Origin: Elusimicrobiota bacterium
GTDB taxonomy: Bacteria; Elusimicrobiota; Endomicrobiia; Endomicrobiales; Endomicrobiaceae
Length of the DNA: 64,000 nucleotides
Reading direction: 5' to 3'
NCBI GenBank assembly: GCA_017525905.1
Contig: JAFXSD010000022.1
Location: 1-64,000, forward strand
Below the pieces are notes generated by a model. It saw only the letters and a list, made by a program, of their open reading frames with translations, was not told where the DNA came from and did not search any database. The position numbers were made by a program, and so were the translations under genes. Of this stretch, positions 1 to 8,513 are shown in pieces (the first letter of the stretch is position 1; every line of letters begins with the position of its first letter).

Positions 1-1
1 A

Positions 2-1675
2 ATGATATTAGATAAATATGCAAGACGAGATTTTAAATCTTATGAAGATTTTTTTGAAAATTTTAAAATAAATGTACCGGAAAATTTTAATTTCGGTTTT
101 GATGTAGTTGATGCAACTGCAGATGAAGAACCTAACAAAAAAGCTTTGGTATGGTGCAACGAGCACGGTGAAAACAGAACCTTTACTTTTTTGGATATGA
201 AAAAAGAAACAAACAAAGCCGTAAACTTTTTTAAGTCTTTAGGTGTTAAAAAAGGTGACTTTGTTATGCTTATATTGAAGAGAAGATTTGAGTACTGGAT
301 AAGTTTGGTTGCATTACATAAATTAGGTGCTGTAGCAATTCCCGCAACACATTTATTGAAAGAAAAAGATATTTCTTACAGAGTAAATGCTGCAGATGTT
401 AAGATGATAATTGCGGTAGATTTTTCCGATTTGTTACAAAGAATAGATAATTGCCAAAAAGATTGTCCTACATTGAAATATAAAGTTGTAGTAGCAGGTA
501 AAAGAGACGGTTGGTATAGTTTTACCGATGAAGTAGAAAAACAGTCTGATGTATTTGAAAGACCTACAGGAGCAGAAGCAACACATAACGATGATAAAAT
601 GTTGATATATTTTACATCCGGGACAACAAGTTTACCTAAGATGGCATTACACGATTTTACTTACCCGTTAGGTCATATTTTAACGGCAAAATTTTGGCAA
701 AATGTTGAAGAAAACGGATGTCACTTAACACTTGCGGATACCGGTTGGGCAAAAGCCGCTTGGGGTAAAATTTACGGTCAATGGATTTCGGGCTGTGCGG
801 TATTTGTTTACGATTTCGACAAATTTCATCCTACTGATGTTTTGGATATTATATCAAAGCATAATATTACATCGTTCTGTGGCCCTGCAACTGTCTACAG
901 ATTTTTAATTAAGGAAGATTTATCCAAATATGATTTTTCAAAATTGAAATATTGTTGTGTAGCAGGTGAAGCTTTAAACCCTGAAGTTTTTAATCAATGG
1001 GAAAGACTTACCGGTCACAAAATTATGGAAGGATTCGGACAAAGTGAAGGACCTATTTTGGTAGGAAATTTTGTTTGGATAAAACCAAAACCGGGCTCAA
1101 TGGGAAAACCGTCACCTACATTTAACATAGATATTGTTGATGATGATGGAAATCCTTGTGAAGATGGTAAAGAAGGTAATCTTATAGTTAGAATGCCGGA
1201 CGGCAAAAAGCCTACCGGTTTATTCTGCGGATATTACAAAAGTCCGGATAAAACAAAAGAAGTATGGCATGATAATATGTATTTTACCGGGGATGTTGTT
1301 TACAAAGATGAAGACGGTTATTTCTGGTTCGTAGGAAGGGCGGATGACGTTATAAAAAGTTCCGGATATAGAATCGGGCCTTTCGAAGTTGAAAGCGCTT
1401 TAATGGAACATCCTGCGGTTTTGGAATGTGCAATTACCGCAGTTCCGGACCCTGTTAGAGGACAAGTTGTTAAAGCAACAATAGTTTTAGCGAAAGGTTA
1501 CCATGCAAGTGATTCGTTAGTTGTTGAATTACAAAACCATGTTAAAAATGTTACGGCACCTTATAAGTACCCGAGAGTTGTTGAATTTGTTGACGAGTTA
1601 CCTAAAACTATCAGTGGTAAAATAAGAAAAGTTGCCATAAGAGAAGCAGATAAAGTAAAACATTCTGCAAAATAA
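2..1675 (+). CDS. Acyl-CoA synthetase of the acetyl-CoA/medium-chain (ACSM-like) AMP-forming family
   Basis: A 557-residue adenylate-forming ligase. The family activates a carboxylic acid with ATP to an acyl-adenylate and transfers it to CoA in the cytoplasm. The P-loop-like motif YFTSGTTSLPK lies near residues 203-213, GFGQSEG (adenine-binding motif) near 344, GRADDVIKSSGYRI (hinge) near 445-458, and the C-terminal catalytic-lysine region PKTISGKIRK near 535-545, so all core motifs are present. The N-terminus (DFKSYEDFFENFKINVPENF) looks like the normal start of this family, so the ATG at position 2 is probably genuine although its upstream region lies outside the window. It is co-directional with argJ 36 nt downstream. 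The acid used cannot be read from the sequence: acetate, propionate, aryl or medium-chain acids are all possible. Confidence 0.85.
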   Translation: MILDKYARRDFKSYEDFFENFKINVPENFNFGFDVVDATADEEPNKKALVWCNEHGENRTFTFLDMKKETNKAVNFFKSLGVKKGDFVMLILKRRFEYWISLVALHKLGAVAIPATHLLKEKDISYRVNAADVKMIIAVDFSDLLQRIDNCQKDCPTLKYKVVVAGKRDGWYSFTDEVEKQSDVFERPTGAEATHNDDKMLIYFTSGTTSLPKMALHDFTYPLGHILTAKFWQNVEENGCHLTLADTGWAKAAWGKIYGQWISGCAVFVYDFDKFHPTDVLDIISKHNITSFCGPATVYRFLIKEDLSKYDFSKLKYCCVAGEALNPEVFNQWERLTGHKIMEGFGQSEGPILVGNFVWIKPKPGSMGKPSPTFNIDIVDDDGNPCEDGKEGNLIVRMPDGKKPTGLFCGYYKSPDKTKEVWHDNMYFTGDVVYKDEDGYFWFVGRADDVIKSSGYRIGPFEVESALMEHPAVLECAITAVPDPVRGQVVKATIVLAKGYHASDSLVVELQNHVKNVTAPYKYPRVVEFVDELPKTISGKIRKVAIREADKVKHSAK

Positions 1676-1711
1676 ATTTATAATAATTGTTAAGTTTTAA
1701 GGAGATATAAA

Positions 1712-2905
1712 ATGTTACCCAAAGGTTTTTATTGCGGCGGTTTGCATTGCGGTATAGCAAAAAATAAAGATAAAAACGATTTTGCATTGTTTTATTCGGA
1801 TAGCCCTTGCACTGTTGCCGGAATGTTTACGGGAAGTTTGGTTAAGGCTGCACCTGTATTGATTGATATAGACAGAATAAAAAAATATAGATTATTTCAA
1901 GCTATAGTTGCAAATTCCGGATGTGCAAATGCTTGTACGGGTAAACAAGGTAAAAGAGATGCTTTAATGGTCTGTAAAGAAGTTGCTAAATTTTTAAAAA
2001 TTTCAGATACAGATATTTTAGTTGCTTCGACAGGTGTTATAGGAGATTTCTTGCCTGTAGAAAAAATGATAGATGCAGTTCCTAAACTCGTAGAAAATAT
2101 AAAAAAAAGAGATGAACTTTCGGCGGTAACATCTATTATGACAACAGATACTTATCCTAAATATATTTCAAAAAAAATTAAAGTTTCAAAAGGTGAAATA
2201 AAAATTTGGGCATGCACTAAAGGATCGGGAATGATACATCCGAATTTACAAGGTTTGCATGCAACGATGTTATCTTTTATTTTAACGGATGCACAGTTAT
2301 ATCAAAAACAATTACAAAAAGTTACAGAGATTGCGGTTAAACAATCTTATAACTGCATATCTGTAGACGGAGATACATCAACAAATGATACAGTTTTAGT
2401 TTTGGCTAACGGTCAAAGTGAAACCGGAAAACTTGATGCAAAAGATTTGGAAATATTTCAAGAAGCATTGAATGAAGTTACTTTAAAGTTGGCAAAAATG
2501 ATGGCAAGTGACGGTGAAGGTGCAACAAGAATGATAGAAATTTTTGTTAAGAATACTAAAAAACATGAGGATGCCGAAAAAATAGCTTCAACAATTGCAA
2601 CTTCTCCTTTGGTAAAAACAGCATTATTCGGTTCGGATGCAAACTGGGGAAGAATTCTTGCCGCACTCGGAAGAGCGGGAGTAAAAGTAAATCCGGATAA
2701 AGTCGATATCTATATCGGTGATGTTATGACTGCAAAAGACGGTATGGCTGTAAAATTTGATGAAAAAAAAGCTAAAAAAATATTAGAGCAAAAAGAATGT
2801 AAAATTACCATAGATGTGAAGTCGGGCGGAAAACAATGGGCAAGATATTATACTTGCGATTTTTCCTACGATTATGTAAAAATTAACGGCTCTTACAGAA
2901 GCTAA
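1712..2905 (+). CDS. argJ: Bifunctional ornithine acetyltransferase / N-acetylglutamate synthase ArgJ
   Basis: At 397 residues this is the usual ArgJ length. ArgJ moves the acetyl group from N-acetylornithine to glutamate in the cyclic arginine pathway. The precursor self-cleaves before a threonine in an ATML motif, giving alpha and beta chains; here ATML is present with the threonine at residue 185. An oddity is the spacing: the glycine-rich KGSGMIHPN segment is separated from ATML by LQGLH, about four residues more than in typical ArgJ proteins, where PN-M is followed directly by ATML. The C-terminal part contains GSDANWGRILAALGRAG, a conserved beta-chain signature. AAGGAGATATAAAATG is a strong ribosome site fixing the start. 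No other arg genes are in the window. Confidence 0.93.
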   Translation: MLPKGFYCGGLHCGIAKNKDKNDFALFYSDSPCTVAGMFTGSLVKAAPVLIDIDRIKKYRLFQAIVANSGCANACTGKQGKRDALMVCKEVAKFLKISDTDILVASTGVIGDFLPVEKMIDAVPKLVENIKKRDELSAVTSIMTTDTYPKYISKKIKVSKGEIKIWACTKGSGMIHPNLQGLHATMLSFILTDAQLYQKQLQKVTEIAVKQSYNCISVDGDTSTNDTVLVLANGQSETGKLDAKDLEIFQEALNEVTLKLAKMMASDGEGATRMIEIFVKNTKKHEDAEKIASTIATSPLVKTALFGSDANWGRILAALGRAGVKVNPDKVDIYIGDVMTAKDGMAVKFDEKKAKKILEQKECKITIDVKSGGKQWARYYTCDFSYDYVKINGSYRS

Positions 2906-2928
2906 AAAGATAATTTATATTTTATAAT

Positions 2929-2963
2929 AAAAGAACAAGAAGATTTTTCTTCTTGTTCTTTTT
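2929..2963 (+). terminator. Rho-independent terminator after argJ
   Basis: AAAGAACAAGAAG and CTTCTTGTTCTTT form a stem of about 13 bp around a short ATTTTT-type loop and run into a T stretch. It starts 23 nt after the argJ stop and closes the first transcription unit. Confidence 0.85.
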
Positions 2964-3000
2964 GCTTTCTTGTTTATATTTAAAAATAACGAGAAAAATA

Positions 3001-3029
3001 TTGCTTACAATTGTAAAATTTGTTATTAT
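3001..3029 (+). promoter_or_regulatory. Sigma-70-type promoter of the family-2 glycosyltransferase gene
   Basis: TTGCTT at 3001-3006 and TATTAT at 3024-3029 are separated by exactly 17 nt. The site sits just after the argJ terminator and about 57 nt before the next ATG, so it is well placed to start the glycosyltransferase transcript. Confidence 0.5.
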
Positions 3030-3086
3030 GAAAAACAATAAAATTTCGCAGAACGATTTAATTATGTGGGAATATAAAAAATAAAA

Positions 3087-4118
3087 ATGAATAACGCAAA
3101 AGTATCAATAATAATCCCTGTATACAAGGTAGAAAAATATTTAAGACAATGTTTGGACAGTGTGATAAACCAAACATTTAAAGAAATTGAAATAATCTGT
3201 ATAAATGATTGTTCTCCGGATAATTCTTTGCAGATAATAAAAGAATATCAACAAAAAGACAAAAGAATTGTTTTGGTAAACTTAAATAAAAATGTAGGTC
3301 TTGGCTTTGCAAGAAATGAGGGAATGAAAGTTGCAAAGTGTGAATATATAGTATTTGTTGATTCGGATGATTGGGTTTCGGAAACTTTTGTGGAAAGTCT
3401 TTATAAGTTAATAGAGGAAAAAAATGTTGACTTTGTTTCTTTTAACTATATGCATGTGTATGAAAATGATAAAGTTCTTTTTCGTAATAAAGTAAAGTCA
3501 AAATTTTATAATACTATAGTTTCAAGTGATAAAGATAAACAACAAATATTGTCAAATCTTCCGACAGTTACTGTATGGAACAGAATCATTAAGAGAGATT
3601 TCTTGATAAGAAATAATATATGGTTTAGAGTAAATAAGTTGGAAGATGTGTTGTTTACATGGGAAAGTATTATAAAGAGTAACAATTTTTTATTTTCTGA
3701 TAAATATTTATATTATTATCATAGAGTAGTTAGGGAAGATTCACTTATGATGATAATAAATAAAAAACCTTACGGATATCGTTTATACTCATATAAAAAA
3801 CTTAAACAAATGCTTAAAGATATAAATGCTTATGAAATATATAATAAAAATTTTTATTATTATGTTACGTTTGGAATGATGTTATTAATGGAAAAACAAA
3901 AAAGGAAAACCGTATTCTTTGATTTCAAAAAGAATTTTTATGATAATAGTTATAAGTTAGAGTACAGTTATTCACAAAACTTTTTTTTAAAATTAAGACT
4001 TTTTATATTTAATTTTTGTCTGAAAACAAATATAAATTACTATCCGATATGTAAGATATTAAGTTATATAAGAAATAAAAAAATAAATTTGCAATTAAGA
4101 TACAAAGAGCATAAATAA
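3087..4118 (+). CDS. Family-2 (GT-A) glycosyltransferase
   Basis: A 343-residue GT2 protein. The N-terminus VSIIIPVYKVEKYLRQCLDS is the nucleotide-sugar-binding beta strand plus helix of the fold. VDSDDW near residue 90 is the metal-binding DxD-type motif, and the catalytic-loop region follows around VNKLEDVLF (residues 180-205). There are no transmembrane helices, so it is probably cytosolic or membrane-associated through its basic, aromatic C-terminus (residues 250-343, very rich in Lys, Tyr and Phe). A role in polysaccharide or lipopolysaccharide chain building is inferred; donor and acceptor are unknown. No convincing Shine-Dalgarno sequence precedes the ATG. The gene is followed at once by a decayed copy of its own 5' end. 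Confidence 0.8.
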   Translation: MNNAKVSIIIPVYKVEKYLRQCLDSVINQTFKEIEIICINDCSPDNSLQIIKEYQQKDKRIVLVNLNKNVGLGFARNEGMKVAKCEYIVFVDSDDWVSETFVESLYKLIEEKNVDFVSFNYMHVYENDKVLFRNKVKSKFYNTIVSSDKDKQQILSNLPTVTVWNRIIKRDFLIRNNIWFRVNKLEDVLFTWESIIKSNNFLFSDKYLYYYHRVVREDSLMMIINKKPYGYRLYSYKKLKQMLKDINAYEIYNKNFYYYVTFGMMLLMEKQKRKTVFFDFKKNFYDNSYKLEYSYSQNFFLKLRLFIFNFCLKTNINYYPICKILSYIRNKKINLQLRYKEHK

Positions 4119-4120
4119 AT

Positions 4121-4207
4121 ATTTCCATACATAATGTATAAAAATATTTAAAGCAATGTTTGAATAGTGTTTGTAATCAAATATTTGTAGATATTGAAAT
4201 AATTTAA
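4121..4207 (+). pseudogene. Decayed remnant of a second family-2 glycosyltransferase 5' end
   Basis: Reading from 4121 in one frame gives ISIHNV*KYLKQCLNSVCNQ followed by IFVDIEII*. This lines up residue for residue with the N-terminus of the intact upstream glycosyltransferase (IIPVYKVEKYLRQCLDSVINQ, then TFKEIEII). The glutamate codon GAA has become TAA at 4139-4141 and the frame ends at TAA 4205. There is no start codon and the rest of the gene is gone. It therefore looks like the relic of a tandem duplicate or a neighbouring paralogue, wedged between the intact gene and the convergent SPFH gene. Confidence 0.75.
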
Positions 4208-4218
4208 AACTATAGAAA

Positions 4219-5004
4219 TTAATCTTTATCGTTTAACATTATCATTGAGTTAGACTTATCACCTAACATATATTTTGGTAAATGCCCATCCCATTTTTCT
4301 ATCCATTTTAAATTAATAACGGTTTGATTAGAAGAGTCTCTAAGTAATTTCTGTTTTTGAGCTTCGGCTTCGGCAAGTAAAATAACTCTCTTCTTTTCTT
4401 CTTCTGCTTGCATTCTTTGATACTGTATTTTTTTAACTTTCTGTTCTTCTATTTGTTTTTCTTCTACAACTCTGTTAAATTCCGCTGTAAATTGAATATC
4501 TACAATGTTTACATTTTCTATGATTATGTTATATTCTTCAATTTTTTTTCTTAAATTCTCTTCAATTGCAGCCCTTAAATTTTCTCTTTCTACAATAATA
4601 TTTTCAACAGGCAACTTTGAAATTGCTGTTTTAGAAACTTCTTGAATTGCCGGATAAATAACTTTTACAAAATAATCTTTACCGATTTTTATATGAATAT
4701 CGTTTACTTTTTCATAAACCGGTCTAAAATTTACTACTATTTTTGCTCTAACCGTTTGTAAATCTTTTGAAGCTGAATCAGCTTCAATCTCTTGTTTTTG
4801 TGTTTTTACATCGTAGTTTACTACTTGGTGAATAAAAGGAATTTTGAAATATGTTCCTTGAGCAAAACTTTGTGTTTGCCCGGTAATAATATTTATTCTT
4901 ACACCTACAAAACCTACTTCAACGACAAAAAAACTTGAAAGTACTATAAAAGCAATTATTATAATTATAGCAATACCGATTATAAACCCTGTATCTTTTT
5001 TCAT
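4219..5004 (-). CDS. SPFH-domain (prohibitin/stomatin-like) membrane protein
   Basis: A 261-residue protein with one N-terminal transmembrane segment (about residues 7-29), followed by an SPFH/band-7 domain (about 30-190) and a charged coiled-coil-like helix rich in Glu, Lys and Gln (about 185-220). Characteristic prohibitin-type phrases include VGVRINIITG, GTYFKIPFIH and VVEEKQIEEQKV. The family forms large ring or cage assemblies on the membrane and organises lipid domains or membrane proteases. Here it is the last gene of a minus-strand run carrying ceramide-type lipid enzymes, which fits a link with a special membrane composition, but that link is inference. AAGAGG lies 8 nt upstream of the ATG. 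Confidence 0.85.
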   Translation of the reverse strand: MKKDTGFIIGIAIIIIIAFIVLSSFFVVEVGFVGVRINIITGQTQSFAQGTYFKIPFIHQVVNYDVKTQKQEIEADSASKDLQTVRAKIVVNFRPVYEKVNDIHIKIGKDYFVKVIYPAIQEVSKTAISKLPVENIIVERENLRAAIEENLRKKIEEYNIIIENVNIVDIQFTAEFNRVVEEKQIEEQKVKKIQYQRMQAEEEKKRVILLAEAEAQKQKLLRDSSNQTVINLKWIEKWDGHLPKYMLGDKSNSMIMLNDKD

Positions 5005-5065
5005 TTACTTACCTCTTGAATTATAAATTGTTTTTTTATTTTTGACGTTAGCTATATGTTGTACA

Positions 5066-6043
5066 TTATAAATTGTTTTTTAGAGGTTGCCACCATTGTT
5101 TATTGTTTAAATACCATTGAATTGTTTTTTCTATTGCTTGCTCGAATTTATATTGAGGTTGCCACCCCAACTCCTCTTTTATTTTCGTTGCATCTATTGC
5201 ATATCTTCTGTCGTGCCCTAATCTGTCTGCGACATACTTTATTAATGAGTTATCTTTACCTAAATATTTTAAAATAGTATCGGTAATATATTTGTTTGTT
5301 TTTTCGTTGTTTCCGCCGACATTGTAAATTTCACCATCTTTACCTTTATGTAATACTGTATCGATTGCTGAACAATGATCTTCTACAAAAAGCCAATCTC
5401 TGATATTTAAACCGTCACCGTACAAAGGGACTTGTTTATCAGCAAGAGCATTTGTAATAAATAAAGGAATTAATTTTTCAGGAAATTGATAAGGTCCGTA
5501 ATTATTTGAGCATCTTGTAATGTTAATGTTTAAACCGAAAGTATGATGGTATGCCATAACCAATAAATCTGCACTTGCCTTACTTGCGGAATAAGGACTA
5601 TTCGGTGAAAGGGGGGTTTTTTCCGTGAAAAAGCCTGTTTTCCCCAGTGAGCCATACACTTCATCCGTAGATATTTGAAAGAATTTTTCCAGCTTATACT
5701 TCTTTGCAACTTCCAAAAGATTTTGTGTGCCCAAAACATTTGTTTTTACGAATATGTCCGGATTAGTTATGCTTCTGTCAACATGAGATTCCGCAGCAAA
5801 ATTTATTATTACATCTGTTTTGTTTTCGGAAACGATTTTGTCTACCAATTTATTATCTGCAATATCACCTTTAACGAACAAATAGTTAGAATTGTCTTTT
5901 ATGTCGTTTAAACTTTCAATGTTTCCGGCATAAGTTAACAAATCAAGATTAACAATTTTATAATCTTTATATTTGTTTAACATATATCTTACAAAGTTAC
6001 TTCCTATAAAACCTGCACCACCTGTAACCAAAATGTTTTTCAT
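5066..6043 (-). CDS. rfbB: dTDP-glucose 4,6-dehydratase RmlB
   Basis: RmlB converts dTDP-glucose to dTDP-4-keto-6-deoxyglucose, the second step of dTDP-rhamnose synthesis. The protein is an extended short-chain dehydrogenase with the NAD-binding glycine motif TGGAGFIGSNF at residues 7-17, STDEVYG near residue 125 and the catalytic YSASK. The start was placed at the ATG at 6043 (325 residues, MKNILVTGG), because an alternative ATG 24 nt further upstream would overlap the preceding gene and add residues without family support. It begins 4 nt after the GNAT-fold acyltransferase stop and is thus translationally linked to the ceramide-type genes. rmlC and rmlD lie 28 kb away; rmlA is not in the window. 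Confidence 0.92.
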   Translation of the reverse strand: MKNILVTGGAGFIGSNFVRYMLNKYKDYKIVNLDLLTYAGNIESLNDIKDNSNYLFVKGDIADNKLVDKIVSENKTDVIINFAAESHVDRSITNPDIFVKTNVLGTQNLLEVAKKYKLEKFFQISTDEVYGSLGKTGFFTEKTPLSPNSPYSASKASADLLVMAYHHTFGLNINITRCSNNYGPYQFPEKLIPLFITNALADKQVPLYGDGLNIRDWLFVEDHCSAIDTVLHKGKDGEIYNVGGNNEKTNKYITDTILKYLGKDNSLIKYVADRLGHDRRYAIDATKIKEELGWQPQYKFEQAIEKTIQWYLNNKQWWQPLKNNL

Positions 6044-6047
6044 AGCT

Positions 6048-7157
6048 TTAATTCCCGTAAACCGCATATCTTTTATAAATTGATCCGCCCATCATTTCCG
6101 CCGTTCTTTGAGTCATTACGTTATCTTCCAAAATCCAAGAGAGTTCACATTCTTGATATCCGCCTTTAACGGAATTTATAAGGGCCTCTAAAGACATATA
6201 GGCCTCAATGCCTTTATGTCGGTACTCTTTTTTTACACCCATAATCATAAGTCTTAAATCTTTAACTTTTTTTCTGTAATATAAAAATTTAAAAATACCG
6301 AAAGGGAACAACTTGCCATTCATTTTTTTAAATACATAATTGTAGTCGGGAACAGCTATAAGCATACCTATTGTTTTATCTCCATCGCATGCAAGCATTA
6401 TAATATTCGGATCTGCCAAATCTACCAAATCGTTTGCTATAGATTCGAATTCTTCTCTTGTCCAAGGAACAAATCCCCAATTCTTTTCCCAAGCGGAATT
6501 ATATATATCTATTATATCTTCAAGTTCTTTTTTGAAATATCTTTTATCAAAAGTTTTTAAAGTTATGTTAGGATTTCTTTTTTGAACAATTCTTAATGCT
6601 TTGTTAAGTCTTGGCATTCTGTCATCTAATGCTACCGGAATATTATATGCATAAAGTTCCTTGATTTTTTGTAATCCGCATTTTTCTGCCAAATTTAAAT
6701 AATATTTGTGTGTGTAGGGCATCAATATTTTAGGATAACTGTCGAAGCCTTCACATAAAAAACCGACTTCATCGTTTGTCGATGGGTTCATTGGTCCCAT
6801 CATTTTATTTAAGTTGTTTTTTGCCAACCATTGTTTTGCCGCATCAAACAACAATTTTGCAACTTCAACATTATCTATACATTCAAAAAAGCCGAAAAAA
6901 CCTATTTCCGTCTCTTGAAATTTTATATAGTTATAATCGATAATCCCGGCAATTCTTCCTACAATGTTGTTTTTATCGTCATAAGCTAGAAACAATTGCT
7001 TTTTTGCATGTTTCCAATAAGGATTTTTGTTCGATAATAATTTCTTGTTTTCCGAATCTAACTGCGGTATCCAATAAGGTGTGTCTTTATAAATTTTATA
7101 AGGTAGCTTTATAAAGTCATTAATCTTATCAAAACCTATTTCTTTTACGGAAAACAT
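6048..7157 (-). CDS. GNAT-fold N-acyltransferase, candidate bacterial ceramide synthase (bCerS-like)
   Basis: A 369-residue protein with a divergent GNAT fold. The N-terminal half carries YWIPQLDSENKKLL and the motif MMGPMNPSTNDEVGFL (about residues 119-134), followed by MPYTHKYYLNLAEKCGLQK. The C-terminal half has IMGVKKEYRHKGI, an acyl-CoA-binding-like loop (about 305-317). Large two-part GNAT proteins of this kind include the Caulobacter bacterial ceramide synthase, which N-acylates 3-ketosphinganine. Here the gene starts 1 nt after the stop of a serine-palmitoyltransferase-like gene and shares an operon with an epimerase-fold reductase, the same three components. The assignment rests on context and family resemblance. 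The alternative is a generic acyltransferase of the YghO-like family of unknown substrate. Confidence 0.62.
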   Translation of the reverse strand: MFSVKEIGFDKINDFIKLPYKIYKDTPYWIPQLDSENKKLLSNKNPYWKHAKKQLFLAYDDKNNIVGRIAGIIDYNYIKFQETEIGFFGFFECIDNVEVAKLLFDAAKQWLAKNNLNKMMGPMNPSTNDEVGFLCEGFDSYPKILMPYTHKYYLNLAEKCGLQKIKELYAYNIPVALDDRMPRLNKALRIVQKRNPNITLKTFDKRYFKKELEDIIDIYNSAWEKNWGFVPWTREEFESIANDLVDLADPNIIMLACDGDKTIGMLIAVPDYNYVFKKMNGKLFPFGIFKFLYYRKKVKDLRLMIMGVKKEYRHKGIEAYMSLEALINSVKGGYQECELSWILEDNVMTQRTAEMMGGSIYKRYAVYGN

Positions 7158-7158
7158 T

Positions 7159-8487
7159 TTATTTATTCCACAAATTTTTAAGCCATCTTTTTGTAGCGGC
7201 AGCGAATTTATTGTTTGAAAATGAAAAATTCCATCTTTTATTATTTATATTGTTTGAAGATTTTTTCTTCATTCTTGTTCTTGTATTTCCGCCGGGGATA
7301 ATTCCGAGTTGTTTAGCAACTTTTTCGAATTTATCAAGTATAATTTCGAGATGCTCGTCAGTATGTGTTGCCATGTAACTTGTTCTTATTATTGCTTGTC
7401 CTTCAGGAACGGCGGGACTAACTATAGGTGATGCAAAAACACCTTCTTCGAACAACATTGCACACATTTGAAATGCTTTCATGTCTTCACCTACGGTTAT
7501 AGGTATAATCGGAGATTCTGATGTTCTTGTATCAAAACCGAGTGATTGGAAACCTTCTTTCATTTTGTTTGTGTTTTCCCAAAGCTTGGCTCTTCTTTCC
7601 GGCTCATCCTGTAAAATATCAAGAGCAACATCAATTGCACCTACACAAGCGGGAGGTAATGCTGCAGTAAAAATTAAAGATCTTGCCGTATGTTTAATAT
7701 ATGAAATAACTTCACTTCTGCTGGCTATAAAACCGCCTATTGAAGCGAGTGATTTTGAAGCTGTTGCCATTAAAACATCCACTTCCGGTTCCATATTAAA
7801 ATATTCACCTGTTCCTTTACCGTTTTTACCGAGAACTCCGAGGGAGTGAGCTTCATCTACATAAACTCTTGCACCGTATTTTTTTGCAAGTGCCGAAATT
7901 TCGGGAAACTTTGCAATATCTCCTTCCATACTGAAAATTCCGTCTACAACTATTAAAGCGGAAGTCCCTTTAGCTTGAACTTTTATTAATTGCCTTTCCA
8001 AATCACCCATATCATTATGTCTAAATCTTAACATTTCTCCACCGAAAGAAAGTCTGCAACCATCTATAATTGAGGCATGATCTAATTTATCGGTAATAAC
8101 AAACTCGCCTTTACCGACCAAAGAAGAAATTGCTCCTAAATTTGAATGATGACCTGTTGTAAAAAGTATTGCGGATTCTTTGCCTACGAATTTTGCAAAT
8201 TTTCTTTCAACTTTTTCATGTAAATCATTCGTTCCGTTCACGAATCTTGAACCAGTACAAGATGTCCCGTATTGCTTTGCAGCCAAAACAGAACCTTCAA
8301 TAACCTTAGGATGATCTGCAAGTCCTAAATAATTATTCGAGCACAAAACAATCTTTTCTTTGCCGTCAATTTTAACAACCGGGCTTTGAACTGTTTCTAC
8401 TCTTTTAAAGTAAGGATATATACCTACATTTTGTAAATCTCTCGGTGCCGTAAATTTCGTGCATTTTTCAAAAATATCGTTTGACAT
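7159..8487 (-). CDS. spt: Serine palmitoyltransferase-like PLP-dependent alpha-oxoamine synthase
   Basis: This alpha-oxoamine synthase (442 residues) belongs to the family that condenses an amino acid with an acyl-CoA; serine palmitoyltransferase makes 3-ketosphinganine. The N-terminal phrase GIYPYFKRVET is typical of bacterial serine palmitoyltransferases rather than of BioF or Kbl. Also visible are NNYLGL, GSRFVNGT, DKLDHASIIDG (pyridine-stacking His), DEAHSLGVLG (Asp to pyridine N, His) and ATASKSLASIGGF with the PLP lysine at residue 245. After the catalytic core there is an unusual tail of about 40 residues, very basic and ending FAAATKRWLKNLWNK, which could be an amphipathic membrane anchor. 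GGAGAG precedes the ATG. Glycine C-acetyltransferase is the main alternative, but no threonine dehydrogenase is nearby. Confidence 0.75.
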   Translation of the reverse strand: MSNDIFEKCTKFTAPRDLQNVGIYPYFKRVETVQSPVVKIDGKEKIVLCSNNYLGLADHPKVIEGSVLAAKQYGTSCTGSRFVNGTNDLHEKVERKFAKFVGKESAILFTTGHHSNLGAISSLVGKGEFVITDKLDHASIIDGCRLSFGGEMLRFRHNDMGDLERQLIKVQAKGTSALIVVDGIFSMEGDIAKFPEISALAKKYGARVYVDEAHSLGVLGKNGKGTGEYFNMEPEVDVLMATASKSLASIGGFIASRSEVISYIKHTARSLIFTAALPPACVGAIDVALDILQDEPERRAKLWENTNKMKEGFQSLGFDTRTSESPIIPITVGEDMKAFQMCAMLFEEGVFASPIVSPAVPEGQAIIRTSYMATHTDEHLEIILDKFEKVAKQLGIIPGGNTRTRMKKKSSNNINNKRWNFSFSNNKFAAATKRWLKNLWNK

Positions 8488-8513
8488 AAAAACTCTCCAC
8501 TGTGTAAACTATA

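Noticed and set aside
2-2905. Involvement of the acyl-CoA synthetase in the ceramide-type pathway
   Set aside because: It is in a different, + strand unit with argJ ending at a strong terminator, and its motifs do not indicate a long-chain or acyl-carrier-protein substrate.
6044-6067. Upstream ATG for rmlB at 6067
   Set aside because: It overlaps the preceding GNAT gene and adds eight residues before the family-typical MKNILVTGG start.
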